From an uncultured Blautia sp. (GTDB lineage Bacteria > Bacillota > Clostridia > Lachnospirales > Lachnospiraceae), in contig CAKROW010000073.1 in assembly GCA_934373235.1 (NCBI GenBank), positions 1 through 12,125 of the forward strand: DNA of 12,125 bases, given 5' to 3'. The notes under the pieces were generated by a model. It was not told the origin of the DNA. It ran no database searches and saw only the letters and a list, made by a program, of their open reading frames with translations. This document shows, in pieces, positions 1 to 5,914 of this stretch; the stretch's first letter is position 1, and each line of letters begins with the position of its first letter. The translations under genes were made by a program, and so were the position numbers.

Positions 1-157
1 ATTTGGTTCTCTGTTCGATGCTACTCAGACAATGGTACTTCCACTTGAGAACGGCACAACAGAGGTTCAGGTAGTTTCCTGGTATGACAACGAGAACTCC
101 TACACAAGCCAGATGGTTCGTACAATCAAGCACTTCGGAAGCCTTCTGAACGCTTAA
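1..157 (+). CDS. gap: Glyceraldehyde-3-phosphate dehydrogenase, C-terminal end (partial)
   Basis: Only the last 51 codons are in the window; the reading frame begins at base 2 and stops with TAA at 155-157. The peptide contains WYDNENSYTSQMVRT, the well-known C-terminal signature of phosphorylating GAPDH (W-Y-D-N-E-x-x-Y), and ends in HFGSLLNA. The enzyme converts glyceraldehyde-3-phosphate, phosphate and NAD+ into 1,3-bisphosphoglycerate in the cytosol, which is the substrate of the next gene product, Pgk. A strong intrinsic terminator follows within 40 bases, so gap can be expressed apart from pgk. The catalytic cysteine and NAD-binding domain lie outside the window and cannot be checked. 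Confidence 0.95.
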   Translation, partial: FGSLFDATQTMVLPLENGTTEVQVVSWYDNENSYTSQMVRTIKHFGSLLNA

Positions 158-194
158 TTTTCAGCGAACGAGTGTAGAAGAATAGACTCAGAAA

Positions 195-228
195 GGGTCC
201 GGTCTGAAGAGGACCGGGCCCTTTTTTT
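195..228 (+). terminator. Intrinsic terminator of gap
   Basis: A 10 bp stem (195-204 with 212-221, one G-U pair, GC-rich) with a 7 nt loop is followed by seven T residues at 222-228. It lies 38 bases after the gap stop codon. It should end or reduce transcription before pgk. Confidence 0.9.
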
Positions 229-273
229 CCAAAAGACCAAACAAAAGAATGTCTGAGGAAATGACTGTTGACA

Positions 274-294
274 GAGCGGACAACAATACCGCTC
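274..294 (+). promoter_or_regulatory. Small dyad in the pgk leader
   Basis: GAGCGG (274-279) and CCGCTC (289-294) form a perfect 6 bp stem with a 9 nt loop, directly after a TTGACA hexamer at 268-273. No -10 box sits 16-18 bp after that hexamer, so I do not call a promoter here. The dyad may be a leader hairpin or a protein site; its role is unknown. Confidence 0.3.
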
Positions 295-344
295 GCCCTT
301 ATTGATCTGCTTCCGGCAGAAATAAAAGTTAAGGAGATATAGAA

Positions 345-1541
345 ATGCTGAACAAAAAAAGTGTTGATGATATCAATGTAAAAGGACAGAAAGTACTTGT
401 AAGATGTGACTTTAACGTTCCGCTTCAGGATGGAAAGATCACAGACGAGAACCGTCTTGTAGCTGCTCTTCCTACAATCAAGAAACTGATCGCAGACGGC
501 GGAAAGGTTATCCTCTGCTCCCACCTTGGAAAACCGAAGGGAGAGCCGAAACCGGAGCTTTCTCTTGCACCTGTAGCAGTTCGTCTTTCTGAGCTTCTTG
601 GACAGGAAGTGAAATTTGCAGCAGATCCTGAGGTTGTAGGACCAAACGCAAAAGCTGCTGTAGCTGAGATGAAGGATGGCGATGTAGTTCTTCTTGAGAA
701 TACACGTTACCGTGCAGAGGAGACAAAGAACGAGGACAAGTTCAGCGAAGACCTTGCTTCTCTCTGTGATGTATTCGTAAACGATGCATTCGGAACTGCT
801 CACAGAGCACACTGCTCCAACGTAGGTGTTACCAAATATGTGAAGACAGCAGTTGTAGGATATCTGATGCAGAAAGAGATCGATTTCCTCGGAAACGCTG
901 TAAACAATCCGGAGAGACCATTCGTTGCAATCCTTGGCGGAGCTAAGGTTTCCAGCAAGATTTCCGTTATCAACAACCTTCTTGACAAGGTAGATACACT
1001 GATCATCGGTGGTGGAATGTCTTACACATTCTCCAAAGCTATGGGTGGACATATCGGAAGATCCCTCTGCGAGGATGATTACCTTCAGTATGCACTTGAC
1101 ATGATGAAGAAAGCAGAGGAGAAAGGTGTGAAACTTCTTCTTCCTGTAGATAACAGAATCGGTGATGACTTCTCCAACGACTGCAATATCCAGGTTGTAA
1201 AACGCGGTGAGATTCCGGACGGATGGGAAGGAATGGATATCGGACCTGAGACAGAGAAGATCTTTGCAGACGCTGTTAAAGATGCCAAGACTGTTGTATG
1301 GAACGGACCGATGGGATGCTTCGAGATGCCGAACTTCGCACATGGTACAGAGGCAGTTGCAAAAGCTCTTGCTGATACAGACGCAACAACCATCATCGGT
1401 GGTGGTGATTCCGCAGCAGCTGTAAATATCCTTGGATATGGCGACAAGATGACACACATCTCCACAGGTGGTGGTGCTTCTCTTGAGTTCCTTGAGGGCA
1501 AAGAGCTTCCGGGCGTAGCAGCAGCTAACGATAAAGACTGA
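345..1541 (+). CDS. pgk: Phosphoglycerate kinase
   Basis: A 398-residue protein, the usual length for bacterial Pgk. It transfers the acyl phosphate of 1,3-bisphosphoglycerate to ADP, giving ATP and 3-phosphoglycerate, in the cytosol. Visible signatures are RCDFNVP at residues 20-26, the substrate-binding SHLGKPKG at 59-66, a DAFGTAHRAH segment, the hinge and nucleotide-site WNGPMG, GGGDSAAA from residue 352, and STGGGAS near 373. The ATG at 345 has a strong AAGGAG at 331-336, eight bases upstream. It lies between gap and tpiA, 44 bases before the tpiA start and with no terminator between, so pgk and tpiA are very likely co-transcribed. Codon use is strongly biased, as expected for a highly expressed gene. 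Intact and without oddities. Confidence 0.98.
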   Translation: MLNKKSVDDINVKGQKVLVRCDFNVPLQDGKITDENRLVAALPTIKKLIADGGKVILCSHLGKPKGEPKPELSLAPVAVRLSELLGQEVKFAADPEVVGPNAKAAVAEMKDGDVVLLENTRYRAEETKNEDKFSEDLASLCDVFVNDAFGTAHRAHCSNVGVTKYVKTAVVGYLMQKEIDFLGNAVNNPERPFVAILGGAKVSSKISVINNLLDKVDTLIIGGGMSYTFSKAMGGHIGRSLCEDDYLQYALDMMKKAEEKGVKLLLPVDNRIGDDFSNDCNIQVVKRGEIPDGWEGMDIGPETEKIFADAVKDAKTVVWNGPMGCFEMPNFAHGTEAVAKALADTDATTIIGGGDSAAAVNILGYGDKMTHISTGGGASLEFLEGKELPGVAAANDKD

Positions 1542-1585
1542 TAAAAAATAAAGTGTTCCGCGAACACGAAAAGGAGATAAAAACA

Positions 1586-2335
1586 ATGGCAAGAAAGAAA
1601 ATTATTGCTGGAAACTGGAAAATGAACATGACACCAAGCGAGGCTGTAAAACTTGTTGAGACTTTAAAACCGCTTGTTGTTAACGATGAAGTAGACGTAG
1701 TATTCTGCGTACCGGCTATCGACATCATTCCTGTTGTTGAGGCAGCCAAAGGAACAAACATCCAGGTTGGCGCTGAGAACATGTACTTCGAGGAGAAAGG
1801 TGCTTACACAGGCGAGATCGCTCCGGCTATGCTGGTAGATGCAGGCGTTAAGTACGTAGTACTTGGACATTCCGAGAGAAGAGAGTACTTCGGTGAGACA
1901 AACGAAGACGTTAACAAAAAAATGCTCAAAGCTTTCGAGCATGGTATCACACCGATCATGTGCTGCGGTGAGACACTTACTCAGAGAGAGCAGGGCGTAA
2001 CAATGGATTTCATCCGTCAGCAGGTTAAGGTTGGATTCCAGGGTGTTACAGCTGATCAGGCTAAGACAGCAGTTATCGCTTACGAGCCGATCTGGGCTAT
2101 CGGAACAGGTAAGACAGCTACAACAGAGCAGGCTCAGGAAGTTTGCGCTGATATCCGTAAATGCATCGCTGAGATCTATGATGACGCTACAGCAGCAGAG
2201 ATCCGTATCCAGTACGGCGGATCTGTAAACGCTGCAACAGCTCCTGACTTATTTGCTCAGGCTGACATCGATGGCGGTCTTGTAGGCGGCGCTTCCCTGA
2301 AACCAGATTTCGGAAAGATCGTTAACTACAAATAA
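1586..2335 (+). CDS. tpiA: Triosephosphate isomerase
   Basis: A 249-residue TIM-barrel enzyme that interconverts dihydroxyacetone phosphate and glyceraldehyde-3-phosphate. Catalytic residues are visible: Asn10 and Lys12 in GNWKMN, His95 in GHSERR, and Glu167 in AYEPIWAIGTGKTAT, which also holds the flexible loop 6. The phosphate-binding YGGS (210-213) and GLVGGASL (231-238) are present. The frame is open upstream to a GTG at 1553, but that would add eleven residues with no ribosome site. AAGGAG at 1571-1576 sits ten bases before the ATG at 1586, and MARKKIIAGNWKMN is a normal TpiA N-terminus, so I chose 1586. It follows pgk closely and shares its transcript. Confidence 0.98.
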   Translation: MARKKIIAGNWKMNMTPSEAVKLVETLKPLVVNDEVDVVFCVPAIDIIPVVEAAKGTNIQVGAENMYFEEKGAYTGEIAPAMLVDAGVKYVVLGHSERREYFGETNEDVNKKMLKAFEHGITPIMCCGETLTQREQGVTMDFIRQQVKVGFQGVTADQAKTAVIAYEPIWAIGTGKTATTEQAQEVCADIRKCIAEIYDDATAAEIRIQYGGSVNAATAPDLFAQADIDGGLVGGASLKPDFGKIVNYK

Positions 2336-2336
2336 A

Positions 2337-2352
2337 TAGCCGTTTTTGGCTA
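2337..2352 (+). other. Short hairpin just after tpiA
   Basis: TAGCC (2337-2341) and GGCTA (2348-2352) form a 5 bp stem directly after the tpiA stop. There is no T-tract after it, so it is more likely a 3' end stabilising hairpin than a terminator. A second weak long-range stem, 2376-2382 with 2432-2438, ends in only four T residues. Confidence 0.35.
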
Positions 2353-2415
2353 GTGTGTCCAAACGAGAAGTGATCAAGCGCCTCTGAATGCAACGAGATT
2401 GGCAGTTATTGCTGA

Positions 2416-2444
2416 TTGAATTGGGTTTGGGGGCGTTTTATAAT
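2416..2444 (+). promoter_or_regulatory. Orphan sigma-A promoter, plus strand
   Basis: TTGAAT (2416-2421), a 17 bp spacer, and a perfect TATAAT (2439-2444). The predicted start is near 2451. No plus-strand gene follows directly: a structured terminator lies only about 11-80 bases downstream, and the next plus-strand gene starts at 3021. The promoter therefore appears to serve a short RNA. Confidence 0.6.
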
Positions 2445-2450
2445 GCTGTC

Positions 2451-2530
2451 AATAACAGAATAAAAACTCCTTTCAGATACAGTATAAAGGCATGAAAGCC
2501 GGATAAACTGTTACCTGGAAGGAGTTTTTT
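2451..2530 (+). ncRNA. Candidate ~80 nt structured small RNA
   Basis: From the predicted start at 2451 to the T-tract at 2525-2530 the transcript would be about 80 nt. Most of it folds into a 15 bp stem (2462-2476 with 2515-2529, one G-U pair), topped by CAGT/ACTG (2480-2483 with 2507-2510) and GGC/GCC (2489-2491 with 2498-2500). It holds no credible ORF; a seven-codon ATG frame lacks a ribosome site. Its 3' part overlaps, in antisense, the end of the minus-strand regulator gene. I do not recognise an RNA family. It could instead be only an elaborate shared terminator. Confidence 0.35.
2462..2530. terminator. Bidirectional intrinsic terminator between tpiA and the XRE gene
   Basis: A 15 bp stem, 2462-2476 with 2515-2529, has T residues at 2525-2530 on the plus strand. 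On the minus strand it ends in five T residues (A residues at 2462-2466). It can stop plus-strand transcripts from tpiA or from the promoter at 2416-2444, and minus-strand transcripts of the regulator gene, whose stop codon lies at 2511-2513 within the structure. Confidence 0.7.
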
Positions 2531-2765
2531 GTTTGGATTTATCGGTACAGACAGGAGGATCATCAGGATCCGGTTCATATTCTACAATGTCTTCAATACG
2601 ACAGTCCAGAATACTGCAAAGCCTGGCTATGGTATAAATCTCTATATTTTTATTTTTTCGAAGTCTGTCCAGAAGAGAACGGGTAATGTTATAGGTGGTA
2701 TACAGATCATACTGAGTAATGCCACGCTCTTTCATGGTCTTCCACAATCTTTTGTAAGAAATCAT
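2511..2765 (-). CDS. Small Cro/CI-type (XRE) helix-turn-helix regulator
   Basis: An 84-residue protein made almost wholly of one helix-turn-helix domain: the first helix (residues about 3-14, ISYKRLWKTMKE), the HTH pair ITQYDLYTTYNITRSLLDRL (15-34), and the terminal helices EIYTIARLCSILDCRIEDIVEY (42-63). This matches the HTH_26/Cro-CI style of short Firmicutes regulators, which bind operator dyads as dimers. A charged, proline-rich tail follows with no ligand domain. The start is supported by AGGA on the minus strand (2772-2775), six bases from the ATG. It is divergent from the 3021-4418 membrane/hydrolase unit, and the 255 bp between them holds two dyads, so it may control itself and that unit. 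The target is inferred; the HTH identity is fairly sure. Confidence 0.8.
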   Translation of the reverse strand: MISYKRLWKTMKERGITQYDLYTTYNITRSLLDRLRKNKNIEIYTIARLCSILDCRIEDIVEYEPDPDDPPVCTDKSKQKTPSR

Positions 2766-2843
2766 ATGGTATCCTGTCTGTTATCTTTCGTTAATTTTTC
2801 CAATATGCTTTGATTTCTATTATGATTGGAAAGGGAAAATCTG

Positions 2844-2898
2844 AACAGTGCATTTATAAAGACACTGTTTTTGCATTTATTTGCAAACAAAATGCAAA
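2844..2898. promoter_or_regulatory. Two adjacent dyads in the divergent intergenic region
   Basis: AACAGTG (2844-2850) pairs with CACTGTT (2863-2869). TTTGCATTT (2870-2878) pairs with AAATGCAAA (2890-2898). Both are perfect, directly adjacent, and lie in AT-rich DNA between the minus-strand XRE gene and the plus-strand gene at 3021. They are candidate operators for the XRE protein. The first could also act as a weak terminator-like hairpin (T residues 2868-2872). Confidence 0.4.
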
Positions 2899-2953
2899 TT
2901 TTTGAAGAAAAAATCGTATATATAGTACAGAACATTTTGTGTAAAAATGTTAA

Positions 2954-2962
2954 TGCTATAAG
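2954..2962 (+). promoter_or_regulatory. Extended -10 promoter for the 3021-4418 unit
   Basis: TGC followed by TATAAG (2957-2962) makes an extended -10 element. The -35 region 16 bp upstream is a poor TTTTGT (2935-2940). The start would be near 2969, leaving a ~50 nt leader before the ATG at 3021. Weak -35 with extended -10 fits a regulated promoter. Confidence 0.4.
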
Positions 2963-3020
2963 ATATTCCACAAAAGGGATATTAACCATAAAAATATTGT
3001 AGTAGAAAGGAAGAGGAAGA

Positions 3021-3287
3021 ATGAAAAAGATAATAAAGAGAATTGGAATCGCACTTGTTATTACCACCTGTGCCACAGGGATTTTTTTCTGTATGATAGG
3101 AACTGTTCCGGATTTCGGGGTCAGGAGGTATGTGTATCTGATCTTTTCGGCAATATTTGCCATCATGGTACCGGGGCTGCTTCTCTGGTTCCTGAATTAT
3201 ACAGAATATCTGGAAGATAAAATAGACATGCTGATAAATGAAGAGTCTTATGATATGATAAAGGAGGAACAGGGGAAAAATTCATAG
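3021..3287 (+). CDS. Small two-helix membrane protein, unknown function
   Basis: An 88-residue protein with two hydrophobic segments, about residues 8-29 (IGIALVITTCATGIFFCMIG) and 37-59 (RYVYLIFSAIFAIMVPGLLL). It starts with a basic MKKIIKR and ends in an acidic cytosolic-type tail. The positive-inside rule suggests both ends are in the cytosol. GAGGAA at 3013-3018 precedes the ATG at 3021, with more purine-rich sequence upstream. The stop is 12 bases before the ATG of the DUF2974-type hydrolase, so the two are one transcript. I do not recognise a family. It may anchor or accompany the hydrolase at the membrane, but that is only inferred from gene order. Confidence 0.75.
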   Translation: MKKIIKRIGIALVITTCATGIFFCMIGTVPDFGVRRYVYLIFSAIFAIMVPGLLLWFLNYTEYLEDKIDMLINEESYDMIKEEQGKNS

Positions 3288-3299
3288 GCGGAGGTATTT

Positions 3300-4418
3300 A
3301 TGGGAAATATTCTGGATTATATTGACTGGCGGGGAGATCTGACCTTTGAGCAGGCTCCTTTTAACAGGGTGGATAATCTTATTCTTGCATGCCTTTCTTA
3401 CCTGGATCTGGACGAGATCAGGGAAGTGCAGGGAAAGAAGCAGACTGAGCTTAAGGATCTCTGGAGACTTTTTGAAGAAAAGAACGCAGATAAGCTGGAG
3501 AAAGCGGAGACCTCCTTTATCCGGAATATACCTGCCCTGCTGGAAAAAATGGCCGGATCAGGGCGGTTTGGAACATGTCTGGCAGGAAATTATGTAAATG
3601 AGATCCTCGCAACGGAATCTCAGCAGTTTGCAGCACTTACCATCCGGCTGCCTGACGGAACCACCTATCTCTCTTTCAGGGGAACGGATGATACCATTGT
3701 GGGATGGAAAGAGGATTTCAAGCTTGGAAGCGGCATTGTTTCCTCCCAGAAAAAAGCACTGGAATATATGTATGCAACCGGAAGAAACAGTTCATCCATG
3801 TTAAGGCTGGGAGGACATTCCAAGGGAGGGAATCTGGCCATGTACTGTGCCATGTGCTGTGACAGGGAGACAAGAAGCAGGATACTGGCTGTGTATGACA
3901 ATGACGGACCTGGTTTTACAGAAGATTTTTTTCAGGGAAAAGATACAGAGGAGCTGATGCCGAAGATCCTGCGGATCATCCCGGAAGCATCTGTGATCGG
4001 TATGCTCCTTGCCCATATAAAGGAGCCGGTGATCGTGTCAAGCACCCAGAGGGGGATCCTTCAGCATGATGCCTTTACCTGGGAGATCCTGGGACCGGAT
4101 TTTATCACAAAAAATGAACTTACAAGGCGTGCGGCAGCCTCGGACAGAACCTTGCATAAATGGATCGACAATATGGACAGGGAACAGAGGGAGCTGCTTA
4201 CAGAGGAGCTTTTTTCCGTGCTGGAGGCACCCGGTGTGAGAACCATTTCCGGGCTTCAGGAAGGCGGACTGAAAAGCCTTGGAGCCATGATACGCAAACT
4301 TGATAAGATGGAGCCTGAGTCAAAGGCCATGATCCAGGAGCTGATCACCGGACTTCTGGGAAGCTGGCTGGAACTCCTGCCTCTGCCGGAACTTGACAAA
4401 AAGCGTTTTCTGCCATAA
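3300..4418 (+). CDS. DUF2974 / Mbeg1-like alpha/beta hydrolase
   Basis: A 372-residue protein with the lipase-like features of the DUF2974 (Mbeg1-like) family. TTYLSFRGTDDT at 121-132 resembles the FRGT strand of class-3 lipases, GGHSKGGNLAMY at 171-182 is a nucleophile elbow with predicted catalytic Ser174 (G-H-S-K-G), and VYDNDGPGF at 198-206 offers an acid residue (Asp200 or Asp202). His256 in LQHDAFTW may complete the triad. The N-terminal NILDYIDWRGDLTFEQAPFNRVDNLILACLSY block is typical of the family. No signal peptide or membrane segment is seen, so it is probably cytosolic or tied to the small membrane protein encoded just upstream. GGAGG at 3291-3295 supports the ATG at 3300. The substrate is unknown. 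Family assignment comes from remembered motifs, not a search. Confidence 0.85.
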   Translation: MGNILDYIDWRGDLTFEQAPFNRVDNLILACLSYLDLDEIREVQGKKQTELKDLWRLFEEKNADKLEKAETSFIRNIPALLEKMAGSGRFGTCLAGNYVNEILATESQQFAALTIRLPDGTTYLSFRGTDDTIVGWKEDFKLGSGIVSSQKKALEYMYATGRNSSSMLRLGGHSKGGNLAMYCAMCCDRETRSRILAVYDNDGPGFTEDFFQGKDTEELMPKILRIIPEASVIGMLLAHIKEPVIVSSTQRGILQHDAFTWEILGPDFITKNELTRRAAASDRTLHKWIDNMDREQRELLTEELFSVLEAPGVRTISGLQEGGLKSLGAMIRKLDKMEPESKAMIQELITGLLGSWLELLPLPELDKKRFLP

Positions 4419-4421
4419 TAT
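4393..4421 (+). promoter_or_regulatory. Sigma-A promoter for hom, overlapping the preceding stop codon
   Basis: A perfect TTGACA (4393-4398), a 17 bp spacer, and TAATAT (4416-4421). The -10 box overlaps the TAA stop of the hydrolase gene (4416-4418). The start would be near 4428, giving a ~70 nt leader before hom. This gives hom its own expression apart from the upstream unit. Confidence 0.55.
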
Positions 4422-4497
4422 AAGAAATATTATTTCCGAAACAGCATAAGGATAAGAACCGGAGCAGGTTTGGAGTTTGAAAGGGGACGTCAGAAAA

Positions 4498-5793
4498 ATG
4501 AGCGAAAAGGTTATTCATGCAGCACTGTTGGGTCTTGGAACAGTAGGTACAGGCGTATATAAGGTAATGAAGGCAGAAGAAGAGGAGATGACAGCCAAGC
4601 TTGGCTGTAAGGTTGAGATCACCAGGATCCTCGTCCGTAATCTTGAGAAGGCAGCAGCCAGGGTTGAGGACAGTTCCGTTCTGACAAATAACTGGGAAGA
4701 TATTGAGAAGGATCCTTCCATTGACATAGTGATCGAGCTGATCGGAGGCATTGAGCCTGCAAGAACCTACATCCTTGCAGCACTGAGATCTGGCAAGAAC
4801 GTGGTAACAGCCAACAAGGATCTCATCGCTGTACATGGCAGGGAGATCCTGGAGACTGCAGAAGCAGCACATAAGGATATTATGTTCGAGGCGGCAGTAG
4901 CAGGAGGAATCCCTATTATTGCACCACTGAAGCACAGCCTTTCCGCCAATCATGTCACAGAGGTGATGGGAATCGTCAACGGAACCACCAACTTTATTCT
5001 TACCAAGATGTCCCAGGAGGGAATGGAGTTTGAGGATGCCCTTGCCCTTGCAACAGAGCTTGGATATGCAGAGGCCGATCCTACTGCAGATATCGAAGGT
5101 ATTGATGCCGGTCGTAAGGTTGCTATCCTGGCATCTGTAGCTTTTAATTCCAGAGTTGTCCTTGACAATGTACATGTGGAGGGAATCACCAGGATCACAG
5201 CCAAGGACATCCGTTATGCCAAGGAGATGGGCTGTGAGATCAAGCTTCTTGGTGTGGCACGGTGTGATGAGGCAGGAGTTGAGGCATATGTATGCCCGAT
5301 GCTGATCCCCACAGACCATCCGTTAGCTTCTGTCAGTGATTCCTATAATGCAGTATTTGTACATGGAGATGCTGTAGGGGATACCATGTTCTACGGCCGT
5401 GGAGCAGGAGAGCTTCCGACAGCAAGTGCAGTAGCAGGGGATGTTTTTGAGATCGTCCGCAACATACAGGCAGGAAATCTTGGACATACAGGCTGTACAT
5501 GCTACAGGAAGCTTCCGGTGAAGGCGATGGCAGAGACACACAACCGCTATTTCCTCCGTATGCAGGTGGAGGACCGCTGTGGTGTGCTGGCTGAGATCCT
5601 TGGCGTATTTGCCAAGCATAAGGCAAGCGTTGCACAGATCATGCAGAAAGAGAGCAGGAACCCAAACACTGCAGAGGTAGTTGTAATCACCAAGCTGGTA
5701 AGTGAGGGGGCTTTCTTCAAAGCCAAGGAAGAACTTGAGAACAGCGCATCTGTAAGAAAGATCTCATCCATGATCCGTGTATATGAGAAATAA
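4498..5793 (+). CDS. hom: Homoserine dehydrogenase with C-terminal ACT domain
   Basis: A 431-residue cytosolic enzyme reducing aspartate-4-semialdehyde to homoserine with NAD(P)H, the branch point toward threonine and methionine. It shows the Rossmann motif GLGTVGTG (12-19), TANK with Lys107, the core EADPTADIEGIDAGRKVAIL (192-211) whose Asp203 and Lys207 fit the catalytic D-x-x-x-K pair, and the NGTTNFIL strand (161-168). From about residue 351 (YFLRMQVEDRCGVLAEILGV) comes an ACT domain, which in this family usually mediates threonine feedback inhibition. The frame is open to a TTG at 4477. I chose ATG 4498 because MSEKVIHAALLGLG is a normal N-terminus and AGGGG at 4482-4486 lies upstream, though its 11-base spacing is long. 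It stands without thrB or thrC; no terminator is evident before gpmI. Confidence 0.96.
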   Translation: MSEKVIHAALLGLGTVGTGVYKVMKAEEEEMTAKLGCKVEITRILVRNLEKAAARVEDSSVLTNNWEDIEKDPSIDIVIELIGGIEPARTYILAALRSGKNVVTANKDLIAVHGREILETAEAAHKDIMFEAAVAGGIPIIAPLKHSLSANHVTEVMGIVNGTTNFILTKMSQEGMEFEDALALATELGYAEADPTADIEGIDAGRKVAILASVAFNSRVVLDNVHVEGITRITAKDIRYAKEMGCEIKLLGVARCDEAGVEAYVCPMLIPTDHPLASVSDSYNAVFVHGDAVGDTMFYGRGAGELPTASAVAGDVFEIVRNIQAGNLGHTGCTCYRKLPVKAMAETHNRYFLRMQVEDRCGVLAEILGVFAKHKASVAQIMQKESRNPNTAEVVVITKLVSEGAFFKAKEELENSASVRKISSMIRVYEK

Positions 5794-5813
5794 TTTTTTT
5801 ATCAAAGAAAACA

Positions 5814-5841
5814 TTGCAAAATCTGTGGATTTTGGTACTAT
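5814..5841 (+). promoter_or_regulatory. Putative promoter of gpmI
   Basis: TTGCAA (5814-5819), a 16 bp spacer, and an extended -10 of TGG-TACTAT (TACTAT at 5836-5841). The start would be near 5848, 67 bases before the gpmI ATG. Moderate match. Read-through from hom is also possible because no terminator hairpin is seen between them. Confidence 0.4.
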
Positions 5842-5914
5842 ATAGAGTGGAAAAGATACAGACCGGAGGGTGACTTCCACGTTCCGGAACGATACAGATA
5901 AGAAGGGAAAAATT

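Noticed and set aside
268..273. Perfect TTGACA upstream of pgk as a -35 box
   Set aside because: No acceptable -10 hexamer 15-19 bp downstream, where GC-rich hairpin sequence lies. Left as a dyad only.
1553..1585. GTG start that would lengthen TpiA by eleven residues
   Set aside because: No ribosome site before it; AAGGAG sits correctly for the ATG at 1586, and the family N-terminus begins there.
126..1592. 488-codon open frame on the minus strand across pgk
   Set aside because: It mirrors pgk, which is certain from its motifs; long antisense frames arise from the strong codon bias of highly expressed genes. The product is Cys/Ser-rich with no family look and no ribosome site.
4477..4497. 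TTG start that would lengthen Hom by seven residues
   Set aside because: The GGAG before it is too close, and MSEKVIHAALLGLG is a normal start for the family.
5870..5914. GTG start that would lengthen GpmI by fifteen residues
   Set aside because: GGAGG directly abuts it, too close to act; AAGGG and the family N-terminus support ATG 5915.
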